Shown here: one piece after another, positions 43,372-51,112 of the stretch
Position numbering within the stretch: the first letter of the stretch is position 1
Layout of the letters: each line of letters begins with the position of its first letter
Assembly (NCBI GenBank): GCA_900543095.1
Contig: UQQD01000010.1
Location: 1-58,729, forward strand
DNA: 58,729 bases
Source of the DNA: an uncultured Ruminococcus sp.
GTDB taxonomy: Bacteria; Bacillota; Clostridia; Oscillospirales; Acutalibacteraceae
Direction of reading: 5' to 3'
Translations under genes and position numbers: made by a program
Notes under the pieces: generated by a model
What the model was told of the DNA's origin: nothing
What the model saw: only the letters and a program-made list of their open reading frames with translations
Database searches by the model: none

Positions 43372-43384
43372 ATCAATCCCTCCG

Positions 43385-44095
43385 TTATAATCCGATTTTT
43401 GAAGCCATATGTTCAAAAAACACTTTTTTAACTTTATCGTATTGACTTCTGCTTATCGGTATTTGGTCACCGCTTGACAGTGTTATTTTTGACTTTGAGA
43501 AATCAGTGGCATATTTTAAATTAACCGCATAGCTTTTGTGACATCTCAGAAAATTGTCGTCAATTTTTTGCATAGCATTGTCAAGTTTTATGTATTCCTC
43601 AAATTTATCAGAAACAGTGTGATATGTAACCTTCCTTTCATGACTTTCAAGATAAAGGATTTCATTTTTATCAATTAAAATGTTTTGTCCGTTTACGGAA
43701 AGCTTAACAAATGACGATCGGTTAATTTTATAATAATCAATTATTTTGTTGATATAGTAATATAATTTGTCGCTGTCAATAGGCTTTGTGAGCAAACCAA
43801 AGGGTACAAAGTCGATAAAAATGTCCTGGCTGTATTCAGTATATCCTGTAATAAAAACAACGGGGATTTTAGGAATAAGCTCCCGCATTTCCCGCAGCAT
43901 AAGAATACCGTTTCCGTTATTAACGCAAATATCCATAATAATGGCGTCGGGAATTTCTTTGTTTAAAACAGAAGTCTTAAACCCTTCAAGAGAATTAAAG
44001 CACCGTGTTTCCACTATTGATAAAAATTTTGCTCTAATTAAATAACTGATATGACTTGTGATAATCTTATCATCATCACATACAGCAATAATCAT
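43385..44095 (-). CDS. LytTR family response regulator
   Basis: A 236-residue response regulator. The receiver domain (about 1-120) contains AVCDDD at the N-terminus and phospho-acceptor Asp in IIMDICVNNG near residue 57. The LytTR DNA-binding domain (about 135-236) contains NEILYLESHERKV, DDNFLRCHKSYAVNL and IPISRSQYDKVK. Such regulators bind tandem or inverted imperfect repeats upstream of target genes. GAGGTG lies 6 nt before the ATG at 44095. It is the first gene of the regulator-kinase pair. Confidence 0.93.
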   Translation of the reverse strand: MIIAVCDDDKIITSHISYLIRAKFLSIVETRCFNSLEGFKTSVLNKEIPDAIIMDICVNNGNGILMLREMRELIPKIPVVFITGYTEYSQDIFIDFVPFGLLTKPIDSDKLYYYINKIIDYYKINRSSFVKLSVNGQNILIDKNEILYLESHERKVTYHTVSDKFEEYIKLDNAMQKIDDNFLRCHKSYAVNLKYATDFSKSKITLSSGDQIPISRSQYDKVKKVFFEHMASKIGL

Positions 44096-44114
44096 ATATA
44101 ACACCTCATTTTGC

Positions 44115-44123
44115 ATTATATCA
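44115..44123 (-). promoter_or_regulatory. extended -10 for the LytTR-kinase pair
   Basis: On the minus strand TGATATAAT is a full extended -10. The -35 is weak, so an activator, possibly the regulator itself, may be needed. The predicted leader is very short. Confidence 0.45.
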
Positions 44124-44276
44124 CATAAGAAAATAAAATAATTGCATAATCAAAAATTAATTGTTATTTTTTACATTTTTCGTGCTAATTATTACATCCA
44201 ACTATTAAATTAATATAAATAAATGTATAATTGTAATAGTAAAATACACTAAAAATTTAAACACAAAGCACTAATG

Positions 44277-44324
44277 ATTGCATATATTGTGAATTTATTT
44301 GTATTTTCGAGTTATATATGCAAT
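44277..44324. promoter_or_regulatory. 11-bp perfect inverted repeat in the regulator-lipoprotein intergenic region
   Basis: ATTGCATATAT (44277-44287) and ATATATGCAAT (44314-44324) are exact reverse complements, 26 bp apart. The right arm touches a TATAAT at 44324-44329. It lies in the 384-bp gap between divergent genes (44096-44479) and is a candidate LytTR operator. Confidence 0.45.
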
Positions 44325-44368
44325 ATAATGTGATATTTATTGGTATATTTTAAATTTGAGATAAATCT

Positions 44369-44417
44369 TGCAACAAGCGAGAAATTTGTCGACAATAAAT
44401 GTTTTGGTGTTGTTGCA
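44369..44417. promoter_or_regulatory. nested palindromes upstream of the Ig-like lipoprotein
   Basis: Outer arms TGCAACAA (44369-44376) and TTGTTGCA (44410-44417) enclose the perfect 10-bp palindrome TTGTCGACAA (44386-44395). Confidence 0.4.
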
Positions 44418-44479
44418 TTAAGGTCAGTTGAATAAAAGAAAATTCAAGTCAAATAAATAAAATTCGGTCGGTGATTTTA

Positions 44480-45400
44480 ATGAAAAGAAAAATAGCATTA
44501 ATTATGGTAATAGTAACGATACTTTCTATATTTAGCGGATGTAATTTATTTGAGGAAACTCTTAATTTAAATGAAACAGCAATAACTATGACTGTTGGAG
44601 ATTCACAAACTCTTTATATTGACGAAACATCCCGAAATATTGATTCAAAGCGTGTTGTGTGGTCAAGCAGCGATAATAATATTGTTACCGTAAATAACGG
44701 ACTTGTTAAAGCGAAAGCTTCAGGCTCAGCCGTAATTACCGTTACAACAGAATCAGGGCTATCAAAAACGTGCAATGTGACTGTTGTTGATAAAGAAATC
44801 GAAAAAATAACACTTGATGCACAAGCTGTATCTTTGGACGTAGGAAAAACAATACAGTTGAGTGCAAACATTACTCCGCCGGACGCAAAGAAAGATAATC
44901 TTATCTGGTCTTCGTCTGACAATACCGTTGCAATAGTGAACAGTGAAGGTTATATAACGGGAGTAACAGAGGGTATAGCAAATATATTTTGCAAATCAAG
45001 CAACGGCATTGAGGCTTCCTGCACTGTATCGGTTAAAGATAAATCTGCCGTAGAAAGTAAGAATAAAACTTTTGATACAAACACATATTACGGTCATTTT
45101 AACCCGTCATATATATACAGAGCAACTGATTTTGTATTTCCTGATTCTTCAATACGTCGTTTGACAAATGCCGAGATCGCCTCGGTTCTAACCGGAATGG
45201 TAGGCACACCGGTTGCTGATACCTTTGCACAGGATGCAATAAACGAAATATACGCAAGGAACGGGTATGTGTTCAAAACCGAAAGCATAAGAAATTATTA
45301 TGAATCAAAGCCTTGGTATTATGCAGATCCGAGTTTTTCGATTTCAGATTTTAATTCTTATGAAAGCTATAATATAAAATTGCTGACAGATTATAACTGA
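44480..45400 (+). CDS. Lipoprotein with two bacterial Ig-like (Big_2) domains
   Basis: A 306-residue lipoprotein with lipobox SIFSG-C. Two Big_2 repeats (about 30-110 and 112-190) have the family pattern VVWSSSDNNIVTVNNGLVKAKASGSAVITV and its second copy ending ANIFCKSSNG. The C-terminal about 110 residues are a YARNGYVFKTESIRNYYESKPWY-type region, resembling the YARHD cell-surface domain. It is probably a surface adhesin-like protein. ATG 44480 follows GGTGAT by 4 nt. The next gene starts 30 nt downstream. Confidence 0.85.
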   Translation: MKRKIALIMVIVTILSIFSGCNLFEETLNLNETAITMTVGDSQTLYIDETSRNIDSKRVVWSSSDNNIVTVNNGLVKAKASGSAVITVTTESGLSKTCNVTVVDKEIEKITLDAQAVSLDVGKTIQLSANITPPDAKKDNLIWSSSDNTVAIVNSEGYITGVTEGIANIFCKSSNGIEASCTVSVKDKSAVESKNKTFDTNTYYGHFNPSYIYRATDFVFPDSSIRRLTNAEIASVLTGMVGTPVADTFAQDAINEIYARNGYVFKTESIRNYYESKPWYYADPSFSISDFNSYESYNIKLLTDYN

Positions 45401-45430
45401 TTTGCAAGCTAACTTTAGGAAGTGATTTAC

Positions 45431-46429
45431 TTGAAATGCCCGAAATGCGGTATGGATAACAGTGAAGTAACAGTTTTTTGTAAGTCGTGCGGAAGTCCTT
45501 TATCTGATATTCAAAAAGTCGATATTAATAATATTGATAATGTAAACAATGATTTTTTAAAAAGTATGCCACCAAAAAAAAATAATAACGGAACAATAGG
45601 TTTGATAGCAGGAATTTCCGTTGCAGTAATTTCTGTTTGTATTTGTATTGCTGTATTATTTTTGACAAATTTAAACAATAAATCAGATAATACAGAAAGC
45701 GCTAACACTTCCGTAGCAGAACAAACTACTGCAGAGCTAACAACAAACAAACCAGCCGAAGCAGTAATCATAGAAAAAATTGTTGTTCCCGATGTTATCG
45801 GTTTAAGCAAGGAAGATGCTCAAAACGAACTGAAAAGTAACGGACTGGATGTTGTTATGCATGAAACCGAGAGCGATACAGTATCAAGCGGATACGTTAT
45901 CAGCCAGTCGCCTTTATCAGGAAGCGAGTTAAAAAAAGGTGATAGTGTAACCATTTATATTTCAAAAATATCAAACAAACAATATTCATATAATACTGTT
46001 TACACAAAACCATACTTTAGTCATATAACTGCGTCTTCAACTTTAGAATCCGAGCAACAGTTTAGTTATGAAGCTTCAAACCTAAGATATTTTGATGATA
46101 CTTGTTGGTGCGAAGGAGTAGACGGCTCTTGTGTCGGTGAGTATGTTATCTTTTCCGAAACAACTACTCAGGCGGTATCGGGTGTGCAAATTGTTAACGG
46201 TTATGCAAAGGATTCAAAAGCGTTTTATAACAACGGTAGGGTGACAAAGCTTAGATTTGAATTCTCAGACGGCACTTATATTGACAAATATATTTATGAT
46301 GATGCTTCCTTGCAAACTATTGATTTTGGAAGAACATTTTATACAAACATAATGAAAGTTACAATCTTACAGTATAAAAACGGCGCAGAATATAATGATA
46401 TATGCATTTCGTATATTAATCCGTTCTGA
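45431..46429 (+). CDS. Zinc-ribbon membrane protein with PASTA and discoidin-like domain
   Basis: A 332-residue protein. The N-terminus is a zinc ribbon (KCPKCGMDNSEVTVFCKSCG), followed by a membrane helix (about 55-80), one PASTA repeat (VPDVIGLSKEDAQNELKSNG to GDSVTIYIS, about 125-190) and a C-terminal NADase-type glycan-binding/discoidin-like domain (CWCEGVDGSCVGEYVIFSE). The layout suggests a cytoplasmic zinc ribbon with an extracellular sugar- or muropeptide-binding part. TTG 45431 was chosen because AGGAAGTGA is 6 nt upstream. Confidence 0.82.
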   Translation: MKCPKCGMDNSEVTVFCKSCGSPLSDIQKVDINNIDNVNNDFLKSMPPKKNNNGTIGLIAGISVAVISVCICIAVLFLTNLNNKSDNTESANTSVAEQTTAELTTNKPAEAVIIEKIVVPDVIGLSKEDAQNELKSNGLDVVMHETESDTVSSGYVISQSPLSGSELKKGDSVTIYISKISNKQYSYNTVYTKPYFSHITASSTLESEQQFSYEASNLRYFDDTCWCEGVDGSCVGEYVIFSETTTQAVSGVQIVNGYAKDSKAFYNNGRVTKLRFEFSDGTYIDKYIYDDASLQTIDFGRTFYTNIMKVTILQYKNGAEYNDICISYINPF

Positions 46430-46628
46430 TAAGGAGTTTGTAATAAAGAATTTTTGCTCGAAATATTTTGCATTTAAGTTAAACGCAAATTGCAATAGCA
46501 AATTGAAATATTAATCTAAAAATTATAATCGCAGTAGTTATTTGCGAAGATAAAACTTAATAATCTTTTAAATTAAAAAGGAGGGTACAGTCTGAAAACA
46601 TAAATATAACGGGGGGAACAGTTGTATA

Positions 46629-46677
46629 GCAAAGCTGACCGCCAATATGCAATCAAAGCAAAGGCGGTAAATTTTGC
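46629..46677 (+). other. leader hairpin upstream of the VWA protein
   Basis: Helices GCAAA/TTTGC, ACCGCC/GGCGGT and TGC/GCA stack into one elongated hairpin ending 30 nt before the gene. Upstream at 46503-46529 a TTGAAA-15-TATAAT promoter-like pair exists. The rest of 46430-46706 is AT-rich. Confidence 0.4.
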
Positions 46678-46706
46678 AGTATAAATTTAAAGGGGAATAA
46701 AAACAA

Positions 46707-49052
46707 ATGAAAAAAGTATTTTCAATAGTTATTACTATAATTATTATAATCAGTTCATTAACAATTTCAAATTTTAGTAGTTACGCTAAAGAGAGCGAAG
46801 AGCTTAGCGTTCAACAAAAAGCTCAGAATTTAGTTTCCAATTATAATTATAAAAATTGGAAAAAGTGTGATAAGGTACAAAATATCATTGTAGAAAACGG
46901 TGAAAAACAAGGATTATATTTTTTTAACAAAAAAGTTTTGGATTTTACAACTTTAACCAAAATATACGATACCGATTCATTAAAAAAACTTACTCAGCCG
47001 AAGTACTATTATCAAATGGTTATTCTTGACTTACTTTGTAATAAATCAACTACGGAAGAAAAGATAAAAAATGTACGGGAATTATTTGATAGTAATTACA
47101 CGGATACGGTAAAGTTTGTTAATGAAGTTCTTTCTTTAAAACTAGACGACAAGATGTCGAGTGGAACCAAATCTGCTTTAATAGATAGACTACAAAAATA
47201 TTGTAATGTTTCTGACAGTGTTTTTGATGTTATAGATACTGTTGATACAGTAGGAGAATTTATTCAATCAGCCCTGCAATTATCGACATTGGAAAATATA
47301 TCATTATCTATGGTGGATGTATTATGTGATATTGGAAATTTGGCAGAGGAACAAGGTAATTCAGCATTGAAATCAGCTACTGATGATATAGTAAATAAAA
47401 TTATAGAAGCAAAAAATGAGTGTATGTTAGAAGTATATCTTGAAAGTTTTTCAGAAACTTTGGTATATAAATTTGCGGACGAATTAACTGACAAAATTTT
47501 AGATAATTTAGATATTTATGGAGAAACAATAAAACTTGCTTATAAAGGCGGTAAATTGATTGGCAATTATATAGCGAGTGGTGATGAGCAGTGTTCCACT
47601 TATTTGTATATGAGAGCACTATATCAGATCGAAAAATTACTTTTATCAAACATGGATAAATATGAAAATGATATTAATAACTCTAGTGAGAGAATAATAA
47701 GTTCATTTGAACTTTTTAATTCTATTCAAATGTGCGGATTAGATATGGCGGAAAAATATGTCAAAATATTCCATGAGGATGTATGGTTTTTTAAAATTTC
47801 TGATGAATGTTATAACAACTACATAAATGCAATTAGTTTTTCGCGGAATTATATTAAAAATACTGATTTTTATTCATCTGATGTATCTGAAGATACTATT
47901 TATGGAAAACTTGATATTTGTTTTGTTATAGATACAACACATTCAATGTGGGATGATATTGATAATGTAAAAGATAATATGGAAGAAATAATAGATACTC
48001 TGTCAGTAAAAACAAGCGATTATCGAGTATCATTAGTCGATTATCGAGATTTTAGCGAAAGAACAGGAGATGATGTTGATTATCCATATGATGTAAAGTT
48101 AAAGTTTACAAATGATAAAAATAAAATCAAGGAATCTGTTTATAATTTATCTTTAGGATATGGAGGAGATGATTTAGAAACAGTTTATTCGGGAATTATG
48201 GCAGCTATCGATAATGATAAAATAGGGAATTGGAGAAATGACGCTACCAAAATTATAGTTGTTATGGGAGATGCAGGTGCTTTAGATCCGGAACCATATA
48301 CAAATTATACATATTCTCAAATAATTAATTCTCTAAACAATGGATTTATTTTAAATGACGAATATGATGTAATTACAGAGAAAAAGGCTAAAAGCTTAGT
48401 TGAATCAAAAGATTCAGATATTAGAGCATGTACAATTTCTATTGGTGAAAATGAGGAAGTAAATGGCTTGTTTTCTAACATTGCTAAAGATACTAATGGA
48501 ATATATACGAATGTTTTATCTGCATCTGAGGTAAGTACGTCTATCGTAAATATGATCGAAAAGATTGATATTGAAAATCCGTTAGGAGTGCCAATGCCTT
48601 TTAATGTTGTTGCTGATTTTGGGCAAAGATATGCCAATGAAAATTTAACAATTGAATTAGGAGAAAATATTTCAATAAAAAGCATTTTAAATGAAAATGT
48701 AGTAGCCCTTTTAAATGCTTTAAATCCCGGTGTCTATAAATGTGTTCTAAATGATGATACATACTCAATGATTGTAGATGAATATGGTATAGCAACAGTA
48801 AATATTAATTCAGATGAATTACCAAGTACTTCAATAGAAACTGAAACAACAATAGCCCCTACTAAACCTACAGAAAAAGAGACATTTAATCCAACTATAC
48901 CGTCTGATTTTACATCCAAAACATCAACAAATGATAGTATAAATAACGATAACGGTACAATACAAACAGGTACATTATCTATTGCTGTTATTATATTCTT
49001 GTTACTTTCTTCACTTGCAATAGGCGGGACAGCTGTTTACAAGAAAAAATAA
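46707..49052 (+). CDS. Large surface protein with VWA domain and C-terminal membrane anchor
   Basis: A 781-residue exported protein. It has a signal peptide (about 1-28), a helical region of unknown family (about 35-390), and a von Willebrand A domain (about 405-600) that begins LDICFVIDTTHSMWDD, where DTTHS is a DXTXS metal site. A Thr/Pro-rich stretch follows, then IQTG, a hydrophobic helix and KKK at the end. This end resembles a sortase signal but lacks the LP of LPXTG. Base composition is clearly more AT-rich than the housekeeping genes. AGGGGAA lies before ATG. I infer an adhesin-like role in the cluster with the two previous genes. Confidence 0.85.
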   Translation: MKKVFSIVITIIIIISSLTISNFSSYAKESEELSVQQKAQNLVSNYNYKNWKKCDKVQNIIVENGEKQGLYFFNKKVLDFTTLTKIYDTDSLKKLTQPKYYYQMVILDLLCNKSTTEEKIKNVRELFDSNYTDTVKFVNEVLSLKLDDKMSSGTKSALIDRLQKYCNVSDSVFDVIDTVDTVGEFIQSALQLSTLENISLSMVDVLCDIGNLAEEQGNSALKSATDDIVNKIIEAKNECMLEVYLESFSETLVYKFADELTDKILDNLDIYGETIKLAYKGGKLIGNYIASGDEQCSTYLYMRALYQIEKLLLSNMDKYENDINNSSERIISSFELFNSIQMCGLDMAEKYVKIFHEDVWFFKISDECYNNYINAISFSRNYIKNTDFYSSDVSEDTIYGKLDICFVIDTTHSMWDDIDNVKDNMEEIIDTLSVKTSDYRVSLVDYRDFSERTGDDVDYPYDVKLKFTNDKNKIKESVYNLSLGYGGDDLETVYSGIMAAIDNDKIGNWRNDATKIIVVMGDAGALDPEPYTNYTYSQIINSLNNGFILNDEYDVITEKKAKSLVESKDSDIRACTISIGENEEVNGLFSNIAKDTNGIYTNVLSASEVSTSIVNMIEKIDIENPLGVPMPFNVVADFGQRYANENLTIELGENISIKSILNENVVALLNALNPGVYKCVLNDDTYSMIVDEYGIATVNINSDELPSTSIETETTIAPTKPTEKETFNPTIPSDFTSKTSTNDSINNDNGTIQTGTLSIAVIIFLLLSSLAIGGTAVYKKK

Positions 49053-49086
49053 ATAATAACTAATAAACAATCTATAATATTTATTT

Positions 49087-49119
49087 AAAGCCGACAGAAA
49101 ATTTTCTGCCGGCTTTTTG
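49087..49119 (+). terminator. intrinsic terminator after the VWA gene
   Basis: A 15-bp stem with one mismatch (AAAGCCGACAG... / ...CTGCCGGCTTT) is followed by TTTTG. Confidence 0.88.
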
Positions 49120-49202
49120 TCACCATACGAATTTATTTTTCATATAATATCAGATAATATATTTAAGACATGCCAAATTTAGTAAATCGGATTCTAAAAC
49201 CC

Positions 49203-49225
49203 ACTACCCTTGGGTGATGGGTAGT
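49203..49225. repeat. short perfect hairpin
   Basis: ACTACCC and GGGTAGT are exact reverse complements with a 9-nt loop. No T run follows, so its function is unclear. The rest of 49120-49288 shows nothing I can assign. Confidence 0.4.
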
Positions 49226-49288
49226 TTGCATGATTGAAATATGCATTGCAAAACTTGCCGATATTCTCAATCGCTATAAATATAAAAT

Positions 49289-49321
49289 TTGACAAGTTAT
49301 AAAAATGCAGTACAATGTACT
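49289..49321 (+). promoter_or_regulatory. relB promoter with overlapping operator palindrome
   Basis: TTGACA and TACAAT are 16 nt apart. The palindrome AGTAC-AAT-GTACT (49309-49321) covers the -10, as expected for autorepression by an antitoxin. Confidence 0.7.
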
Positions 49322-49340
49322 ATAAAAAGGGGGAGTGATT

Positions 49341-49568
49341 ATGGTAATTTCAATTCATTTAACTGAAGAAGAACGGAAACTTGCAACTTCATATGCACAA
49401 ATGCACTCAATATCTTTGAACGAAGCATTTAAGCAGGCGCTTTTTGAATGCATTGAAGATGAATATGACTTAGCCGTAGCTGATGAAGCCTACAAAGATT
49501 ATGTGGAAAGCGGCTGTAAATCTACTCCGATAGCCGAGTTTTGGAGTGAGTTAAATGCTGAATTATGA
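49341..49568 (+). CDS. RelB-like antitoxin (ribbon-helix-helix)
   Basis: A 75-residue protein with an N-terminal ribbon-helix-helix (VISIHLTEEERKLATSYAQM, SLNEAFKQALFE) and a C-terminal acidic segment ending YVESGCKSTPIAEFWSEL, typical of RelB/DUF6290 antitoxins that bind RelE toxins. GGGGGAG lies upstream of ATG 49341; a GTG at 49335 is in frame. The toxin gene that overlaps its end is broken, so this is an orphaned antitoxin. Confidence 0.85.
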   Translation: MVISIHLTEEERKLATSYAQMHSISLNEAFKQALFECIEDEYDLAVADEAYKDYVESGCKSTPIAEFWSELNAEL

Positions 49569-49693
49569 AGTGAAATTATCAGAACGATTCAAAAAGGAGT
49601 TTCGCAAGTTCGGATAAGTACACTCAAAAAATTGTAAGAGCACATATAGACAAAAATCTTGTCGAGTCCGCAGTATTAATACGATACGGATAG
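49555..49693 (+). pseudogene. RelE toxin remnant, frameshifted
   Basis: The ATG at 49555 overlaps the relB stop, the normal position for relE. Frame 1 reads MLNYEVKLSERFKKEFRKFG and stops at 49615. One base over, from 49613, the reading continues DKYTQKIVRAHIDKNLVESA and stops at 49693. Together these match a RelE N-terminal half (KRFxKDxKKLDKYTQxxIxxWIxKNL). The last about 40 residues, which hold catalytic residues of RelE, are missing. An extra G at 49612-49613 explains the shift. Confidence 0.8.
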
Positions 49694-49718
49694 TATAATA
49701 CATAGTACGTTATACTAT
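49690..49718. repeat. 9-bp inverted repeat after the relE remnant
   Basis: ATAGTATAA (49690-49698) and TTATACTAT (49710-49718) are exact reverse complements. No T run follows. Confidence 0.4.
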
Positions 49719-49829
49719 AGATATTCCAAAGCCCGGTTTTTGAACCTTACAGAAACTGTTTCGAAGGCTGTGCCTTGATTTTTTGTTCGTAAAATTATAT
49801 ATACAGTTTTGACACCTTGTAAGACAATA

Positions 49830-49876
49830 AGTCCCTGTTGAGATATAAAAATTCTGTAAACCCAACAGGGGCTTTT
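49830..49876 (+). terminator. intrinsic terminator upstream of the recombinase gene
   Basis: AGTCCCTGTTG and CAACAGGGGCT pair over 11 bp (one G-T) with a 22-nt loop, followed by TTTT. The rest of 49719-49989 is AT-rich; a TATAAT at 49959-49964 may serve the recombinase gene, but its -35 is weak. Confidence 0.7.
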
Positions 49877-49989
49877 CTTGAATTTGCAGAATCGACTTGC
49901 ACTTTGTATTTATCTAAGAGTAAAGCGATAATTTATGAATCATACTTTTCGGGTACAATATAATTATCACTTACTCGGAGGTAAATACA

Positions 49990-50832
49990 ATGGAAGGACG
50001 AATTTTAACGGCAAATATTATTGACGATTTCAGAAAAAATTTAGAGCTACAGGAGAAAAGTGCAGCAACGATTGAAAAATATATTCGTGATGTGAAAGCA
50101 CTTTTGATTTATACGCAAGGCGAGGCTGTCACAAAAGAAATTGTAATCGCTTACAAAAAACATTTGCAGGAAAATTACGCTGTTCGCAGTGTTAACTCAA
50201 TACTTGCAAGTATCAACAGCTTGTTTGCATTTTTGAATTGGTTTGATTTGAGAGTTAAATCATTAAAACTGCAACTGCAAGTATTTTGCTCTGAAGAAAA
50301 GGAACTGACAAAAGCAGAATACAAACGGCTTTGCATGGCGGCAAAGCAAAAGAAAAATCAGCGATTGAATTTAATCATTCAAACGATTTGTGCCACAGGT
50401 ATTCGTGTCAGTGAATTACAATATATCACGGTTGAGGCAGTAAAGTGCGGCGAGGCAGTTGTAAACTGCAAAGCAAAAACACGCTCGGTTTTTATTGTAA
50501 AAGAACTAAAACAAAAATTGCTCCGCCGGGCAGCAGAGCAAGGAATAAAAAGCGGTATGATTTTTGTAACGAAAAGCGGCAAGCCAATTAACCGCACGAA
50601 CATTTGGCGAGAGATGAAAGCTTTGTGCAAAGATGCAAATGTAAATCCGCAAAAAGTGTTTCCGCATAATTTGCGCCATTTGTTTGCACGCACATTTTAT
50701 GGGATTGAAAAAGATATTGCAAAGCTTGCGGATATTCTCGGTCACAGCAGTATCAACACAACACGAATTTATATCATTTCCACAGGCACGGAACATCGCA
50801 AGAGAATGGAAAATATGCACTTAATTATTTAG
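49990..50832 (+). CDS. Tyrosine recombinase (candidate DNA invertase)
   Basis: A 280-residue tyrosine recombinase. The N-terminal SAM-like core-binding domain spans about 1-90 (ATIEKYIRDVKALLIYT). The catalytic domain shows R139 in TGIRVSEL, H226 and R229 in PHNLRHLFA, H252 in LGHSSINTT and nucleophile Y261 in TRIYI. All catalytic residues I could look for are present, so it is probably active. GGAGG lies before ATG. Its stop is 33 bp from the left inverted repeat of the adjoining 225-bp segment, so I infer that it inverts this segment. No excisionase or other phage gene is nearby. Confidence 0.92.
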   Translation: MEGRILTANIIDDFRKNLELQEKSAATIEKYIRDVKALLIYTQGEAVTKEIVIAYKKHLQENYAVRSVNSILASINSLFAFLNWFDLRVKSLKLQLQVFCSEEKELTKAEYKRLCMAAKQKKNQRLNLIIQTICATGIRVSELQYITVEAVKCGEAVVNCKAKTRSVFIVKELKQKLLRRAAEQGIKSGMIFVTKSGKPINRTNIWREMKALCKDANVNPQKVFPHNLRHLFARTFYGIEKDIAKLADILGHSSINTTRIYIISTGTEHRKRMENMHLII

Positions 50833-50864
50833 TCTTAAAAAATCCGCCATCATCGGTGCCGAAT

Positions 50865-50887
50865 AACATAATCGATATTATGTTGTA
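50865..50887 (+). repeat. left inverted repeat of the invertible segment (IRL)
   Basis: A 23-bp site containing CGATATTATGTTGTA. It matches the reverse complement of 51113-51135 at 22 of 23 positions, including the asymmetric centre. It is itself partly palindromic (AACATAAT / ATTATGTT around CGAT), as recombinase core sites often are. Confidence 0.85.
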
Positions 50888-50909
50888 AAGCACACTTAAA
50901 CTTTTTTTA

Positions 50910-50938
50910 ATTATATCATATTTCATATTTATTTACAA
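50910..50938 (-). promoter_or_regulatory. leftward promoter inside the invertible segment
   Basis: On the minus strand, TTGTAA (50938-50933) and TATAAT (50915-50910) are separated by 17 nt, with TGA directly before the -10, a full extended -10. As placed it would transcribe across IRL into the antisense strand of the recombinase gene. Confidence 0.72.
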
Positions 50939-51056
50939 TGCTACATATATTGCAGAGTATGAAATGTACCAAAATTTTCACTTAAAACAAACACTAATAA
51001 GCCTTTTCAAGTTTTTTCTTGACAAGGCTTAGTTCGTCATACTCATTTTCAGCTTT

Positions 51057-51088
51057 AAGCACCTGCATTTGCTTGCAGGTGCTTTTTT
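51057..51088 (+). terminator. rightward terminator inside the invertible segment
   Basis: A perfect 11-bp stem AAGCACCTGCA/TGCAGGTGCTT with a 6-nt loop is followed by TTTT. In the given orientation it blocks read-through from the recombinase gene into mod. Confidence 0.9.
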
Positions 51089-51112
51089 GATTTGAATAAT
51101 AACAGTTTCAAA

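Larger units (their letters stand above)
50888..51112. mobile_element. 225-bp invertible promoter segment
   Basis: The DNA between the two inverted repeats carries no protein gene. It holds a leftward extended -10 promoter (50910-50938) next to IRL, a 13-bp imperfect hairpin (50999-51011 / 51018-51030) and a rightward intrinsic terminator (51057-51088) near IRR. In the given orientation the promoter points away from mod. Inversion would move its -10 to about 51085-51090, about 60 nt before the mod start. Confidence 0.75.

Noticed and set aside
46585..46680. c-di-GMP-I (GEMM) riboswitch upstream of the VWA gene, suggested by GCAAAGC
   Set aside because: The outer P1 pairing and the GNRA/receptor pair of GEMM are missing; the visible GCAAA pairs with TTTGC in a plain hairpin.
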